Assembly: GCA_014155875.1 (NCBI GenBank)
Contig: JACEFZ010014551.1
Span: 745,001 to 809,000 of the forward strand
Length of the DNA stretch: 64,000 nt
Direction: 5' to 3'
DNA from: Cepaea nemoralis
Taxonomy: Eukaryota > Mollusca > Gastropoda > Stylommatophora > Helicidae
This document shows positions 21,609 to 33,059 of this stretch, piece after piece. Every line of letters begins with the position of its first letter. Positions within the stretch are counted from its first letter, which is position 1. The position numbers were made by a program, and so were the translations under genes. The notes under the pieces were generated by a model that ran no database searches, had not been told where the DNA came from, and saw only the letters and a program-made list of their open reading frames with translations.

Positions 21609-23394
21609 CTTGCACTCTAGCAGTAGATCTAGTTACTGCGTTCACACATTCAATGATATCAGATGGTGATGGAACAATGTTATCAATGATGTCATGAGAA
21701 CTTAGTGCTACATTAGCTACCATACATTCAATAGGTGGTGTGACATTTTCAATGATGACATTGGATGGTGATGTTATGTTATCATCAATACACATAGATG
21801 TTATGTCATGAGGTTTATCATTCACCTCTGGTAAATTTCCAATAATTACATCACACACTGGGTTTGTTAATGCAGCGCACTTTACTTTCCCAGTGAGGAA
21901 AGGTGTTTCAATATATGCCCATGCTAGTGGGTATTTCTCAATATTGCCTGAGAATGTTCTGCATGTTACGTGCCTGTCTGTATAGTCTGTAGGCATTATG
22001 AACGTTCTCTTCAGACCAATAAGTGAACTGCCCGTGTCACGAAGGACTGTAGCTGACTTGCCATTCACATATCCGTGATGGACGATTATCTTGCCTTTTG
22101 AATCTACTACCAAATTAGCTTCTTCATTGGCAATAGGGATGGCGTGACCGCATGTTAAAATACCATCTTCATAAAAGGTGTTACAAACAGAACATTTATT
22201 TGCGCTAAACATGTCAAAAGCCTGTGCTGAGTTCACAGGATGTTTCTCTGGCTGTTCTTCATCTGACGACGAACTATCAAACAAGGCGGCATTTGCTTTG
22301 TTGGTCATTTGCCTGCCTTTACAATCTTTCCGATGGTGTCCGTACGCCTTACAGAGGAAACATTTACGCAAACTTCTGAAGGATTTACGCTCCTTATCTT
22401 GTCTGTTTACCATGTTTAGTAGGTAAGTATGGTATCCTGGGTGCTTATCGCACATTTCATTCTGATGATGTGAACATTTACTATAAGTACATTGATTAAA
22501 CTTCTCAGAGGTAGGCCTATGAGGTTTCTGCCTACTATAGGGTTTGTCATAGTTAGCCGCTGCTACAAATTTAATGTCAGTAGCTTCAGTGGCAAAACAA
22601 TGTTTGTTGGCTGTGTAGTACGCTGAACCACGTCTCTCAATCTCCTCTACACTAGTGCATTCATTCTCTTGCAAAAATTTTGAAAATGCTGATGGAATGG
22701 ATGAAATGATTTTATCTCTAATGATCAGATCTTCTAGTCTCTGATAATTTTTGTCAATTTTAGCTGCTGAAGTCCATTTGGTAAATATATCTCGGACTAA
22801 GCAGAGGTAATCAGAGAACGTTTGAGTCGGTTTTGGGCTCAACTTACTGAATTGTTCTCTGTAACCTGCCTCATCTAACATAAAATGTGCCATAATCTTA
22901 GATTTCAGATAATGGTAATCTTTTCTGAGGTCTTTGGGGATGGTTTCAATGACTTTAAGAGGTTCCCCTGATAAACTCCTCATATAAACAATATTCCATT
23001 CAGACAGTGGAACTTGGTAATGTTCCATTAAAGTTTCAAAATTTTGGGTAAAGGCTGCGATGCAGTCACCCGAGGTATAATTACGTACAATACCTTGATA
23101 TTTCTTGTACTGGTTTTCTTTCTCCAGTCTCTCAGATTTCTTAGACTCTTTGTTAATGGCAGTCTCAGTGTCAAGTTGTTTCATCTTCAACTGTAACTCC
23201 AGTTCTTCTCTCTTACTCTGAGCTGCTATTTCTGCCTTTTTTAATTCTGTTTCTCGTTCCATTTCTGCTTTCTTTAGTTCACTATCTAATTCCGCTTGTT
23301 TTGTCTTTGCAGCCATTTCTAATTCGGCTTGCTTTGTCTTTGCAGCCAGTTCTGCTTCTGCTTGCTTGGCAGCTCGTTCTGCTTGCTCTTTCAT
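21511..23394 (-). CDS. gag-protease of Gmr1-like element
   Basis: An intact 627-codon frame. Residues 1-100 are Ala/Glu/Lys-rich heptads, a predicted coiled coil. About 100-265 is a capsid-like region; 178-262 (YREQFSKLSPKPTQTFSDYL and onwards) resembles the SCAN domain, whose origin has been traced to Gmr1-like gag. C345, C348, H353 and C358 form a CCHC zinc knuckle, the RNA-binding nucleocapsid signature. LRDTGSSL (D453) is the aspartic protease active site, with VIIGNLP downstream as the second conserved loop. The first ATG is used as start; the frame upstream is closed. The frame ends 98 bp after the pol Met and pol is one base forward of it, so pol would need a +1 frameshift or separate initiation. 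Confidence 0.9.
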   Translation of the reverse strand: MKEQAERAAKQAEAELAAKTKQAELEMAAKTKQAELDSELKKAEMERETELKKAEIAAQSKREELELQLKMKQLDTETAINKESKKSERLEKENQYKKYQGIVRNYTSGDCIAAFTQNFETLMEHYQVPLSEWNIVYMRSLSGEPLKVIETIPKDLRKDYHYLKSKIMAHFMLDEAGYREQFSKLSPKPTQTFSDYLCLVRDIFTKWTSAAKIDKNYQRLEDLIIRDKIISSIPSAFSKFLQENECTSVEEIERRGSAYYTANKHCFATEATDIKFVAAANYDKPYSRQKPHRPTSEKFNQCTYSKCSHHQNEMCDKHPGYHTYLLNMVNRQDKERKSFRSLRKCFLCKAYGHHRKDCKGRQMTNKANAALFDSSSSDEEQPEKHPVNSAQAFDMFSANKCSVCNTFYEDGILTCGHAIPIANEEANLVVDSKGKIIVHHGYVNGKSATVLRDTGSSLIGLKRTFIMPTDYTDRHVTCRTFSGNIEKYPLAWAYIETPFLTGKVKCAALTNPVCDVIIGNLPEVNDKPHDITSMCIDDNITSPSNVIIENVTPPIECMVANVALSSHDIIDNIVPSPSDIIECVNAVTRSTARVQDESNQTEAIQMLSPVSLPTNTYEGNVCNSSKS

Positions 23395-24349
23395 CGCGTT
23401 CAGTAGTGTTCAGAGTATTTGTTCTCACTCCACTTTGTTAACTCATCACCTGTTAACTTTAATTTTAACCCCATATCGATGAAATCATTCAATGAAGACA
23501 TGATGAAAAAAATGTCAAGGAAATATCAGCCACACAAAATATGTTATAAGTGGTTAGTAATGAACAATTTACAATTGACTTCTATTGACAATACGTGCCT
23601 AAAATTGCATCCTTAAAGTAAATAAAAAGAAAAATATACTCAAGTGCCCTGGATGCGGTGAAGAACGGTTGGAAATCGGGCTAGGAACTGTAGGGTCGCT
23701 ACTTCGAAACACAAATGACCTCTACGGCAAGGTTTCGGATGGTACGGAAAACCTGCTTTGTTTTTGGAGGAAAATAAATTAGCGTCTATTTGTTGGTGTG
23801 TGCCTGCTTGTCACTAAGTGTTGATTAGGTTTGTATGGCGTTGAGTGTAGTTGTAGGTCGTAAGTTTGTCCGTCAACAATTTTTTTTTTCAAAACAAGTT
23901 ACTTTCTTTCCAAAACTTTCTGCGTTCCACAAACTCAATGCACAAAGACAATCTACATGTATCTCAACACTCTACAACATTGATGACACATCACTTACAT
24001 CAAGATGACATTCAGTAAGGACATAGACATCAAGTTTACAAGATGGCGACAAGGTCAAAATGGCGACAAGATCACAATGTCGACAAGGTCAAAACGGTGA
24101 CAAGTTTCACAAATCACAAATGTTTTACACGCTTACAAGATCAAACAATATGTATGCACTGTACGTTTACAAATAGTCTTACACATGTTTAAATAATGTA
24201 GTAATAAATCAAAATGAGCCTTCCACGATCACATTTACATGTACTATAAAGTTTGACAAAAATTCTAAGTTCACAAACTCTAGTTTTAAATCGTTAATCA
24301 CATAAACACGTTCATTTCAAAGCCGGACGAATGCCACCACGTCCACACA
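23395..24349 (-). other. Leader between 5' LTR and gag
   Basis: About 950 bp, AT-rich, with no conserved coding. It has a T-run at 23880-23889 and short repeats of AAGATGGCGACAAGGTC type around 24040-24100. The first bases after the LTR on the minus strand (TGTGTGGACGTGGTGGC) should hold the primer-binding site, but I could not assign a tRNA. Confidence 0.6.
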
Positions 24350-24821
24350 TGTCAGGGTCTTAAACTTGGCTCGCTAACCTAACACATGTGAGACAGTACA
24401 AGTACAACGTGATTTGACGTAAGACTCAACGACACACCGTTCAATGGATTTATTCACATATCAAATACAGAACGATGATCACAACAATATATACTTGATA
24501 CTTCAATACACTTACATCCACAATACAGCTCACAAGTCTGACTCTCAAGATGTCCAGACACTCGACTTTCAAGCACAGAAAACCACACAACGCCTTTCTC
24601 TCATCATACGTCTGTCCGAGTCGAAGTCCCAGAGCTGTCTGCCGCTAGTTCGCAACTTGCCTCCCACCTGAGGTGGCTTCACGAGGCATGCGTGCGTCTT
24701 GCGTCGTCCCGGCCTGACCGCTGGTCGTTCGTCAGCCAGCAATCTTGCAGGCCGGTAACTACCACTCGCCTGGCGGCGTAACGATGTCACTGCATCACTG
24801 TACCCTTTCTGGACTCTGACA
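24350..24821 (-). repeat. 5' LTR of the Gmr1-like element
   Basis: 472 bp with TGTCAG/CTGACA ends. Identical to the other LTR by eye except one substitution near 24714 and the 48-bp gap. The gap matches loss of one copy of an 18-bp repeat with the sequence between, so it is a deletion here rather than a gain there. Confidence 0.95.
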
Positions 24822-25843
24822 AAAGTAAAACATGATGAACTGATTAAAATGTTGGAAGATATCAACATTGATGATAAAGATTTAAGAATAATAAAGAATA
24901 TTTACTGGAACCAAGTAGCAGCAATTAAAATAGGAAATAAAGAGGGTAGTTACGAACAAATAAAGCTAAGAGTACGACAGGGTGTGTCTTGTCACCGGAT
25001 CTCTTCTCTCTCTATAGCGAAATAATAATGAGAGAGATCAATGAGAATCCAGGAATACTAATCGGGGGTTATAATATAAACAACATACGCTTTGCAGATG
25101 ACACATTATTAGTGGTGGATAATGCAACAGACCGATAACAATTGTTGGACATTGTAGTAACAGGGAGTGCAAAGAAAGGACTGTCCTTGAATATAACAAT
25201 TTTGATATCAAAGAAAACGGTGACACCAAAAAGGGACATAGAAATAGAAGGGGACATTCTTAACGAAGTGGATAATTTTAAATACCTAAGGGCATTTATA
25301 ACACCAGTTGGAAGATGTACAACAGAGATTAAGAGTAGAATATGGCAGGCATTTCAAATTTAAAAATAAAAATGAAGATTATCTTATGCAATAAATCAAT
25401 ATCAATGAATGTAAGAGAGTGCTGAAATGCTATATAGAACCAATGTTGCTGTATGGCAGCGAATCTTGGAATGTAAATGAACAAATTAGGAAGAACTTAG
25501 AAGCAACAGAGATGTGGTTTTTAAGAGGCAATGTTGCGAATACCTTGGAATGCCAGAGTAGCTAACAACGATTCCCTTAAAGAGGTTAATGAAACTAGAA
25601 CACTATATACAACAACCATAAAGAGACGAACAGCTTTCTTTGGTCATGTGATGAAAAGAGAGGCATTGGAGAACCTCGTGACAATTGGAAATATCGAGGA
25701 GAAGAGAGGCAGAGGAAGACCAAGAGAAATGATGCTGGATCATTGAGTCGATGGCATGGAGGAATATCATCTGCAGAACACCAAAGATCGAGATCTGTGG
25801 ATAGCCATGGACGTCTACGCCAGCTGGCAGGGCACTTGATGAC

Positions 25844-25902
<59 letters not shown>
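25844..25902. repeat. (TA)n(TG)n microsatellite
   Basis: TA run followed by a TG run, directly after the LINE-B 3' end. Confidence 0.95.
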
Positions 25903-25904
<2 letters not shown>

Positions 25905-26519
25905 TGAGTGGTTTAATTGTAAGCTCCCTCGTTCTAGATAATAAGACAAGCTCTCACAGGCAGAGAGAAGAAGAGTTGATGTGCTTAATGGAAAAAAATC
26001 ACGTCACACTCAAGACACAAAGAATAAAGAAATTAAAGAAACAGTACAACGGGTCTATAGACACGGATTGTAAAAGAACTATGATTCACTGTTCTGAAAG
26101 AGAGTAGATAGCAATTCGACATGCGCAATAAATATCCTGGCAGGTATGCGTATGTGTTGTGTAGATGTGTTTATATAATAATAGAATTCCAGAAGTAGTA
26201 AGGTGTGATCTGAGTTTACACACAGAAGACGGTGGTCAGAAACACAGTTCTCGGATCACACAGCGCAGTGAGACACAACCGCACAACATAGCGCATTGAA
26301 CTACAGAACATATACATATGGTGCCTTTGTTGTCTATTTAATGGTGTGGTCGATGAATACATATATAGCTCATAAATACATTGACATTAAATCAGTCAAA
26401 CATAATAAGCATGGACACACACTTTCCAGTCCAAGAGGTGGCCTATGAATTCTTGTAACACCCTACAAATTGTCTGTTCCAAGTTAGTGACAGAACACTG
26501 CGAGTTTATCTTCTTGCTT
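25903..26519. other. No recognisable gene
   Basis: Short open frames only; nothing identifiable. Confidence 0.4.
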
Positions 26520-27790
26520 CCATCCATCATGTGCCATGCCGAGATGCGAGGGCGGTCATGCTTTGCCATCTCACTCGATCACAAGAGTCATAGATCAGCT
26601 CCGTGTTTCTGTCTCGAAAATGCCATGTGGCCAAGCCATCCAGGTATTTACTTCTCGGTCTTCCCCTTGGTCTCTTCCCTTCGATCTTGCCAGTTGTCAC
26701 CAAGTTCTCCAATTCATTTCTTCAAATAACATGCCCAAAAATTTTGACTGTCTACGTCTAATGACTCTAATCAGTTTACGATCTTCATTTGTTTCTTGAA
26801 GGACTTGTTCATTGGTTGTTCTGTCTGTCCATGGTATTCTTTGCATTTTCCTCAGAAACCACATTTCCACAGCCATCAGCTGTTTTTCAGCTTGACTGCT
26901 TATTGTCCACGCTTCACATCCATACAAAAGTATATGTTCTATGTAGCACTTCAACACTCTTTTTCTCGTTTCATTTGATATGTTATTATTGGTCTGTATG
27001 TTTTTCATCTGGCAAAAGGCTACCTTCGCAATGGCAATTCTTGTTCTAATCTCTTCAAGGCATCTCTCATCAGATGTTATGACTGTGCTGAGATAACTGT
27101 ATCGATTCACTTGCTTATGAATATGCCCATTTACTCGTATATAACATTGTGGTATTTCCTTCTTCCCAGTGACGACCATAATCTGCGTCTTCTTAATATT
27201 CAGTTCTAACCCTAGTTGTTCATTGTCTGCAACAACTGCATCTACTAAATTGTGCAGGTCCTGTTCATTGTCTGCAATCAATACTGTATCATCTGCATAT
27301 CTAATGTTATTGATGTATCGTCCCCTAATGTTGATTCCTTCCATATCTTCTATATGTCTGAAAATATTTTCACTGTACAGGGAAGAAAGATCTGGAGACA
27401 TTACACATCCCTGTCTCACACCACTTTTAAATGGCTGATATTGACCTGCATCTTTATCAATTCAGATAGCAGTTTGTTGTTTCCAATATATGTTTTTTAC
27501 AAGTCTAAGCTCTTTTTCATCAATTTGTAGATCTTCAAGCATCCTTATCATGTCGACATGTCTCACTCTATCGAAAGCCTTTGTGTAGTCAATAAAATAA
27601 AGATATAGATCTTTGTTTCCTTCTATAGAACGTTCAATTACTGTTCTCAGTATATACACAGCATTTACTGTTCCCTTGCCTTCTACAAACCCACATTGTT
27701 TTTCTCCTATTTCGGGTTGTATTTTCTTCCTAACTTTTTGCATGATAATTCTCAGCAGATCTTCCTGCTTAAGTTCCAGTAATTTTTACC
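26520..27790 (-). mobile_element. LINE-A copy, antisense, 5'-truncated
   Basis: Minus-strand coding starts in the RT finger/palm: IGEKQCGFVEGKGTVNA, then LYFIDYTKAFDRVRHVDM (27743-27462). After a frame change it continues MRQGCVMSPDL, NNIRYADDTVLIADN (catalytic YADD at 27288-27299), a thumb with LLYGCEAWT, and MWFLRKMQRIPWTDR. Around 26697 another shift leads to TTGKIEGKRPRGRPRSKYLDGL. The 3' end at 26520-26530 is a GGAT-type tail. About 1.27 kb survives; there is no endonuclease domain. Closely related copies lie at 29.9-31.0 kb (sense) and 42.7-43.5 kb (antisense). Confidence 0.85.
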
Positions 27791-28159
27791 AGCCGTCTTC
27801 TGTAATTAGAATGCCACGTCGAGTGCACTCATTGTGTGATCTTTTGGTCCGCAGCCACTGCCAGCTGTCTTTCAGAACATAGGCCTTAGTCGTCTGCACG
27901 ATGATACAGTTACCAATTGACTTGAACTACAATGCTTGCTTTAGCCACTAACAACGCACACACATACTAGCGTATCCGACACGTTGCACGACGTTTGACT
28001 TTGTGAATCCCATGAAGCATGACACATTGACATCAACACATGACGTGGCGCCAATGCGCCGTAACATGTTATCACAACCAAATCTCACAGTTACAATCAG
28101 TTGGAGTAAATATTCACTCTATTGATTCACAATAGACATTTCAAATACAATACTTTCAT
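27791..28159. other. No recognisable gene
   Basis: Nothing identifiable. Confidence 0.4.
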
Positions 28160-28650
28160 CATCATCATGTGTCATGCCGATAAGCGTAGACGTTGATGTT
28201 TGGCCATCTCCCACCATCACCAGACTCGTGGATCAACTCTTTATTTGGTCTCCATTATGCCATGTGGCCATGCTATCTATATATTTACCCTACTGCCTGC
28301 CCCTTGTTCTTTTCCCCGCAATATTGCCAGTTGTCGCAAAGCTCTCCATATGGTTTTCGTTCTCATTAAAGTGCCCACATAATCTTGACTGTCTACGTCT
28401 AATTGTTCTAATCAGTTTACGATTTTCATTATCTTCTTGTGGGATTTGCTCATTGATATTTCTGTCCTGTATATGTTATTATTTGCACTTTCCTCAGAAA
28501 CCATATTTCCACTGCCATTAGATGTTTTCAACTTGTCTGCTCATCGTCCACGTTTCACATCCATACAAATGTACAGGGTCTGTCTAGCACTTCAACACTC
28601 ATTTTCTCGATGCAATTGACATCATGTTATTGGTCAGCAGTTTGTCATCT
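28160..28650 (-). mobile_element. Old LINE-A-like 3' fragment, antisense
   Basis: The minus strand resembles the LINE-A C-terminal region and 3' end (compare 26527-27000), but with many substitutions and several deletions. A short ATG-repeat tail lies at 28158-28168. It is more diverged than the neighbouring copy, so it is an older insertion or a related family. Confidence 0.65.
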
Positions 28651-28779
28651 CTGATATATGGTTCATGGCTTATGGGTACTAACGCTTGACAAATTTGAAA
28701 TCACATTACGTGAATCTTTACTAGAGATATTGATAAGGAATCAAGAAAGTTACAGAACTAAAGATACCAGGCAACAATA

Positions 28780-29500
28780 ACAACAACAAAATGCTGCGAA
28801 AAACACTCTCAAAGAGGCATTCAAGGAAAATACACTAAAAGACTTCACTCAACGAACATACACTAAAAGAAAACAACCAACAAACATACTCTACAAGAAA
28901 GCAACCACCAATAGTAAAATAACACACACAAACAAGGAAGCAAACAACAAATATACACTAAACGGAAGCGACCAACAAACACACATACTTTTAATAAGGA
29001 AGCAAACAACAAACATACATGAATAGAAATCAGGCAACAAACATACATTAAAATAAAGTAATCAATAAGCAGTACACTAGAATAAAACAACCAACAAACA
29101 CAAACAATAAAGAAAGCAAACAACAAACATACACTAACAGAAAGCAAAACACAAACACAAACATAAAAGGAACTAAACAACAAACGTACGTGAACAGAAA
29201 GCAAACAACGAACATACACTAACAGAAAACAACCAACAAACATACACTAACAGAAAGCAGCCAACAAACATACACTTTAAAAAAACATCAATAAGGATAC
29301 AATAAAAGAAGTCAATCAACAACATTAAACAACAACTTTCAGAAGATATAAGCTAATCGAAAGCACTCGAAAAACACACACTAAGAAAAGTACTCAGCAG
29401 CCATGCACTAAATGAATGCAGCCAACACATATATACTAAATGAAGGCAACCTACACAATTGCACGTCAACGATCAGCAGACATACACTAAACGAAAGCAC
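28780..29500. repeat. Degenerate AC-rich minisatellite
   Basis: Units of about 32-36 bp around AACAAACATACACTAA and GAAAGCAACC are repeated some 20 times with much variation. A minus-strand low-complexity frame (29243-28863) is a by-product. Confidence 0.75.
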
Positions 29501-29834
29501 TCAACGTCTTAACCAGCTCTAACCGAGTTTACGGCTGTAGAAGAAAAACAATTCCTGTCTGGCTTTCTAATCCATATATCTAAATTAATAATCTCAACAA
29601 AACAAGACGCTTGCACTAGCATATAGCTACCACCCTCTACACGACACAGTCTCTCAACACATCTTAAACATCGCTCACTCTAAACACAATATACACAGGA
29701 ATTCATGGTGCAGCCCAGCACGTGGACACTACCACCACACTTATCTCATGGACAACATACCACCTTGCAGTTATTCTGTTATAATGTACGACACACTCTC
29801 ATCCCACTGGATGTTCCTTGTGACTGGCAACATT

Positions 29835-29943
29835 CACCTCGCTACATGTAATCTTTGTAATGTCAATTCACAATCACTACATGTAATCACTTTTAACGTA
29901 AGTTCATCTTCTAATGTACATTCACCTCGTTACATGTAATCAC
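29835..29943. repeat. Minisatellite, first block (GTTCACCTCACTACATGTAAT)
   Basis: Units of about 33-36 bp containing TTCACCTCGCTACATGTAATC. The same array resumes at 31037-31402 and 35945-36120; it is split by LINE-A and by an I-like LINE. Confidence 0.75.
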
Positions 29944-31030
29944 TTTATTGACTACACAAAGGCTTCTGATATAGAGTTAGACATGTTAATATGGTGGATA
30001 TGCTTGCAGATCTACAAATTGATGAGAAAGACATTAGACTTATAAAAAACATATATTGGAAACAACAAGCTGCCATAAGGATTGATAATGAAGTGGGACA
30101 ATATCAGCCTATTAAGAGAGGTTTTAGGCAGGGATGTGTAATGTCTCCAGATCTTTTTCCCTGTACAGTGAAAATATTTTCAGAAATGTAGAAGATATAA
30201 ATGGAATCAGCATTGGAGGACGAAACATCAATAACATTAGATATGCAGATGATACAGTATTGATTGCAGACAATGCACAGGATCTGCAACAATTAGTAGA
30301 TGCGGTTGTTGTACACAGTGAGCAACTGGGGTTAGAATTAAATTTTAAAAAGACACAGGTTATGGTTGTCACTAGGAAGAACGAAGTACCACAATATAAT
30401 ATATAAGTAAATGGGGATATTCTTCAACAAGTGAATCCACACAATTATCTCGGAACAGTCATAACATCTGATGGGAGATGATTTGAAGAGATTAGAACAA
30501 GAATCGCCATAGCGAAAGTAGCCTTTAGCAAGATGAAAAACATTCTGACCAATAAATAGATGTTAATTGAAACAAGAAAAAGAGTGTTGAGGGGATACAT
30601 AGATCCTGTTCTTTTGTATGGATGTGAAACTTGGACACTGTGCAGTCGAGCTGAAAAACATCTGATGGCTGCAGAAATGTGGTTTCTGAGGAAAATGCAA
30701 AGAATACCATGGACAGATAGAAAAATCAATGACCAAGCACTACATGAGACAAATGAACATCGTAAATTGATTAGAGAAATTAGACGTAGACAGTCACAAT
30801 TTTTTGGACATGTTATGAGAGAAATGGATTGGAGAACTGAGTGACAACTGGCAAGATCGAAGGGAATGAAGGGAACAGACCAAGAGGAAGACCGAGATGA
30901 AAATACCTGGATAGCTTGGCTACATGGCATGGACGAGACAGGAACACTGAGCTGATCCACGACACTGGTGATAGAGTGAAATGGCGAGTCATGACCGCCC
31001 ACGCTTTCCGGCATGGCACTTGATTGATTG
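29944..31030 (+). mobile_element. LINE-A copy, sense, 5'-truncated
   Basis: It starts within the RT palm (IDYTKA), then MLADLQIDEKDIRLIKNIYW, FRQGCVMSPDL, NNIRYADDTVLIADN (30230-30275), LLYGCETWTLCSRAEKHL and MWFLRKMQRIPWTDRKIND, ending with a C-terminal part in several frames and a GATT-repeat tail (31021-31031). Stops and frameshifts are present. It entered a minisatellite, so the flanking duplication cannot be read with confidence. Confidence 0.85.
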
Positions 31031-31036
31031 ATCATC

Positions 31037-31402
31037 TTCACTATATGTATCACGTTTAATACAAGTTCACCATCACTAAACGTAATCACATCTAATGTAA
31101 GTTCACCTCACTATATGTAATTACTTTTAAGGTAAATTCACCCTCACTACATGCAATCACTGCAGACGTAAGTTTACCCTCAATAAATGTATACACTTCT
31201 AATATATGTTCACCCTAACTATATGTAATTACTTCCAATTAAATTCACCCTCACTATGTGCAATGACTGTAGATCTAAGTTCACCCCTTACTTCATGTAA
31301 TCACCACTAACGTAAGTTCACCCTCACTACATAATCACTTCTAATATAAACTCACCGTCACTATACGCAATCACTGTAGATGTAAGTTAGTTAGTTAGCT
31401 AG
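31037..31402. repeat. Minisatellite, second block
   Basis: About ten degenerate 33-36 bp units with GTAAGTTCACCCTCACTA and ATGTAATCACTTCTAA. It continues from 29943 and is split from the third block by the I-like LINE. Confidence 0.8.
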
Positions 31403-31979
31403 TCGACAGATCATCCTATGTATTATGTACTATTAGATAGACATTGTTTGACATTGGTTTTGTTCCCCGTATACATGTATCTACTGTGTTCGCCAGGAAT
31501 GAGGCGCTGGAACCTCTTGCCCCTGGGTTTATTGGGCCCGTTAGCTATTACAGCGGCCAATCTAGGAGATGGATAACTCCGATTATAAACCCACAAGTTT
31601 AAGGTGGACCAGCGTGCCGAGGAACTGGATGGCCACGAATAAGCTGATTGTGAACGCTCACTGTCTGGCAGGCGTGCGGGGCGGCACCAGGCGTATGGAC
31701 ACCTGTGGGACATCCCCTGCCACTTCCCTAGCAAGTAGGCAATACTAGAGTGACCGGTTATTTCCTGCAATATGCACACTTTGCTTATGGAATTAATTAA
31801 ATACAGGAATCATCGCCGGAGCTACAGAGCACGTGCTCTGCGCTTGACACATCTTTCAGAGGTTAGCCAAGAGAGAGTGAGGAGGAGAAGACGAGGAAAT
31901 GGTGCGAGAATAAGGCATAGAAATAGGAGGGCAGGAGAACAAGGTGAAAAGTGGAAAGACTAGGTTTCAATCATGTAAG

Positions 31980-33018
31980 AGTGGGATACTGGAACTGTCG
32001 TAATGCCAGGCAGAGAGGTCCTGTATTGGAGAGGTTAATATATGCTTGCTTGCTTGCTTGTGTTCGTTGGCTTGAGCTCCAACGTGAAGTCCTGTATGTC
32101 GGATGAAGGCATCCTGTTGTCCAACATCAGTGTGATGTCATACAGGACCTGAGTTTTGCGTGAGTATCCGTTGTCCCATGTCTGGCTTATTGGTGTGCAG
32201 ACTGGTGGTTCCTCTCCGTACAGGCAGACACTCTCCGACTTCGGAGGAATCGGCGATCCTACTGACTTTAGCCAGGACCCCGAAGGGACCTGTTGCCCAG
32301 GACGCTCGACGAGGACGCGTCAATAGGTCTTGGCCAGTATATAACCCGGCCCTGGTGCCTTGGAAACACCTCTGCGTCCCAGGTTAATATATGACTTTGA
32401 TATCCTCATGCTCCAGGAGATAAATACAGACAAATATCATTGTCCTGGGTACGCCATTTATATAAACCCTACTGGGCAGAAGAGACATGGCGAGGTCTGC
32501 TGGTGAAGGAAGGAGTGAAGCATGTGGTACTTGACTTGAGTCAGTGGAATCACAGTGCAAGAGAGGTCCAGGGTATACAAATGGAGATTCGTGGCTTAAG
32601 TTGGAACATCATAAACGTATATGCCACAGTGGACGGTTTTGTCAGAAAGGAACACTGGGACTGGCTTAAGGAATTGGAGGAATTACCAGGTGATAGGCTA
32701 CTCATATGTGGAGACTTCAATGCGTTTAACAGAGAATGGGACAGTAGTGGAGAAAACCGACAGGGAATTGCCCTTGCGGATGCCATGGTGGACTCCGATG
32801 TGGTCTGCATAAATGATGGGAAGCCGACTAGAATGGCAATGAGGCCTGGCGATGCAGACACAGCTATTGACTTGTCACTTGTCTCCCAGTCATCGGTCCT
32901 TGATGTAAAGTGGACTGTTTTGAATGACCATGGGAGTGATCACATGCCATGTTCAGTCCTGATCTCTAAATCCAGGAAAGTTAAAGGCTGGGAGAGCGCG
33001 CAAGACTTTCCGGTATGA
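31980..33018 (+). pseudogene. AP endonuclease of the I-like LINE
   Basis: The N-terminal block VGYWNCRNARQRG (31980-32030) is separated by an insertion from ILMLQEINTD (32400-32430). Then follow LSWNIINVYATVD, RLLICGDFNAFNREWDS (catalytic Asp intact), INDGKPTRMA, DTAIDLSLVS and NDHGSDHMPCSVLI (catalytic Asp-His). Without the insertion the frame runs through to the stop at 33016. This domain makes the first nick for target-primed reverse transcription. Confidence 0.85.
32045..32380 (-). mobile_element. Small non-autonomous element with (CAAG)n tail
   Basis: A 13-bp duplication AGGTTAATATATG (32032-32044 and 32381-32393) bounds 336 bp. The plus-strand left end is CTTGCTTGCTTGCTTG, so on the minus strand the element ends in a CAAG repeat tail like a LINE or SINE. 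No tRNA boxes or coding domain were found. It may be a 5'-truncated unknown LINE 3' UTR or a SINE of unknown origin. Confidence 0.8.
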
Positions 33019-33059
33019 GTGAACCGTTAGCCTTCTTGGACGCCTCCGACAGGAGGCAT

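Larger units (their letters stand above)
16827..24821 (-). mobile_element. Gmr1-like Ty3/gypsy LTR retrotransposon, nearly intact
   Basis: A 7,995-bp element with two LTRs, each TGTCAG...CTGACA, flanked by the 5-bp duplication AAAGT (16822-16826 and 24822-24826). It lies inside the RT of LINE-B. On the minus strand the order is 5' LTR (24350-24821), leader, gag-protease (23394-21511), integrase - reverse transcriptase - RNase H (21608-18762), a ~1.4 kb 3' region, and 3' LTR (16827-17346). Integrase upstream of RT is the Ty1/copia order, although the proteins are of Ty3/gypsy type. I know this combination from the Gmr1 group. One in-frame TGA in pol is the only obvious lesion. The LTRs differ by one substitution and one 48-bp gap, so the insertion is young. 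Confidence 0.9.
15449..25843 (+). mobile_element. LINE-B copy, interrupted by LINE-D and a Gmr1-like LTR element
   Basis: LINE-B coding is split into three parts: 15449-15714 (EAMEHMEKGKTAGPDEIT, then SGSLPSDMLKSVFITIPK), 16624-16826 (EEQYGFME, then LCFIDYTKAFDK), and 24827-25743 (HDELIKMLEDI, RFADDTLLVVD, GRGRPREMMLDH). The first two parts join across the LINE-D insertion (11-bp duplication) and the last two join across the LTR element (5-bp duplication AAAGT). The catalytic FADD survives at 25090-25110. Stops occur in all parts and the copy is 5'-truncated. Real LINE-B sequence is about 1.5 kb. Confidence 0.85.

Noticed and set aside
24320..24349. Assigning a primer tRNA to the Gmr1-like element
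   Set aside because: The bases next to the 5' LTR do not clearly match the 3' end of a tRNA I can name.
28863..29243. 126-codon Cys/Leu-rich frame on the minus strand
   Set aside because: By-product of the AC-rich minisatellite; no conserved motif.
31423..31779. 118-codon minus-strand frame in the I-like LINE leader
   Set aside because: Antisense to the element, with no motif; a chance frame.
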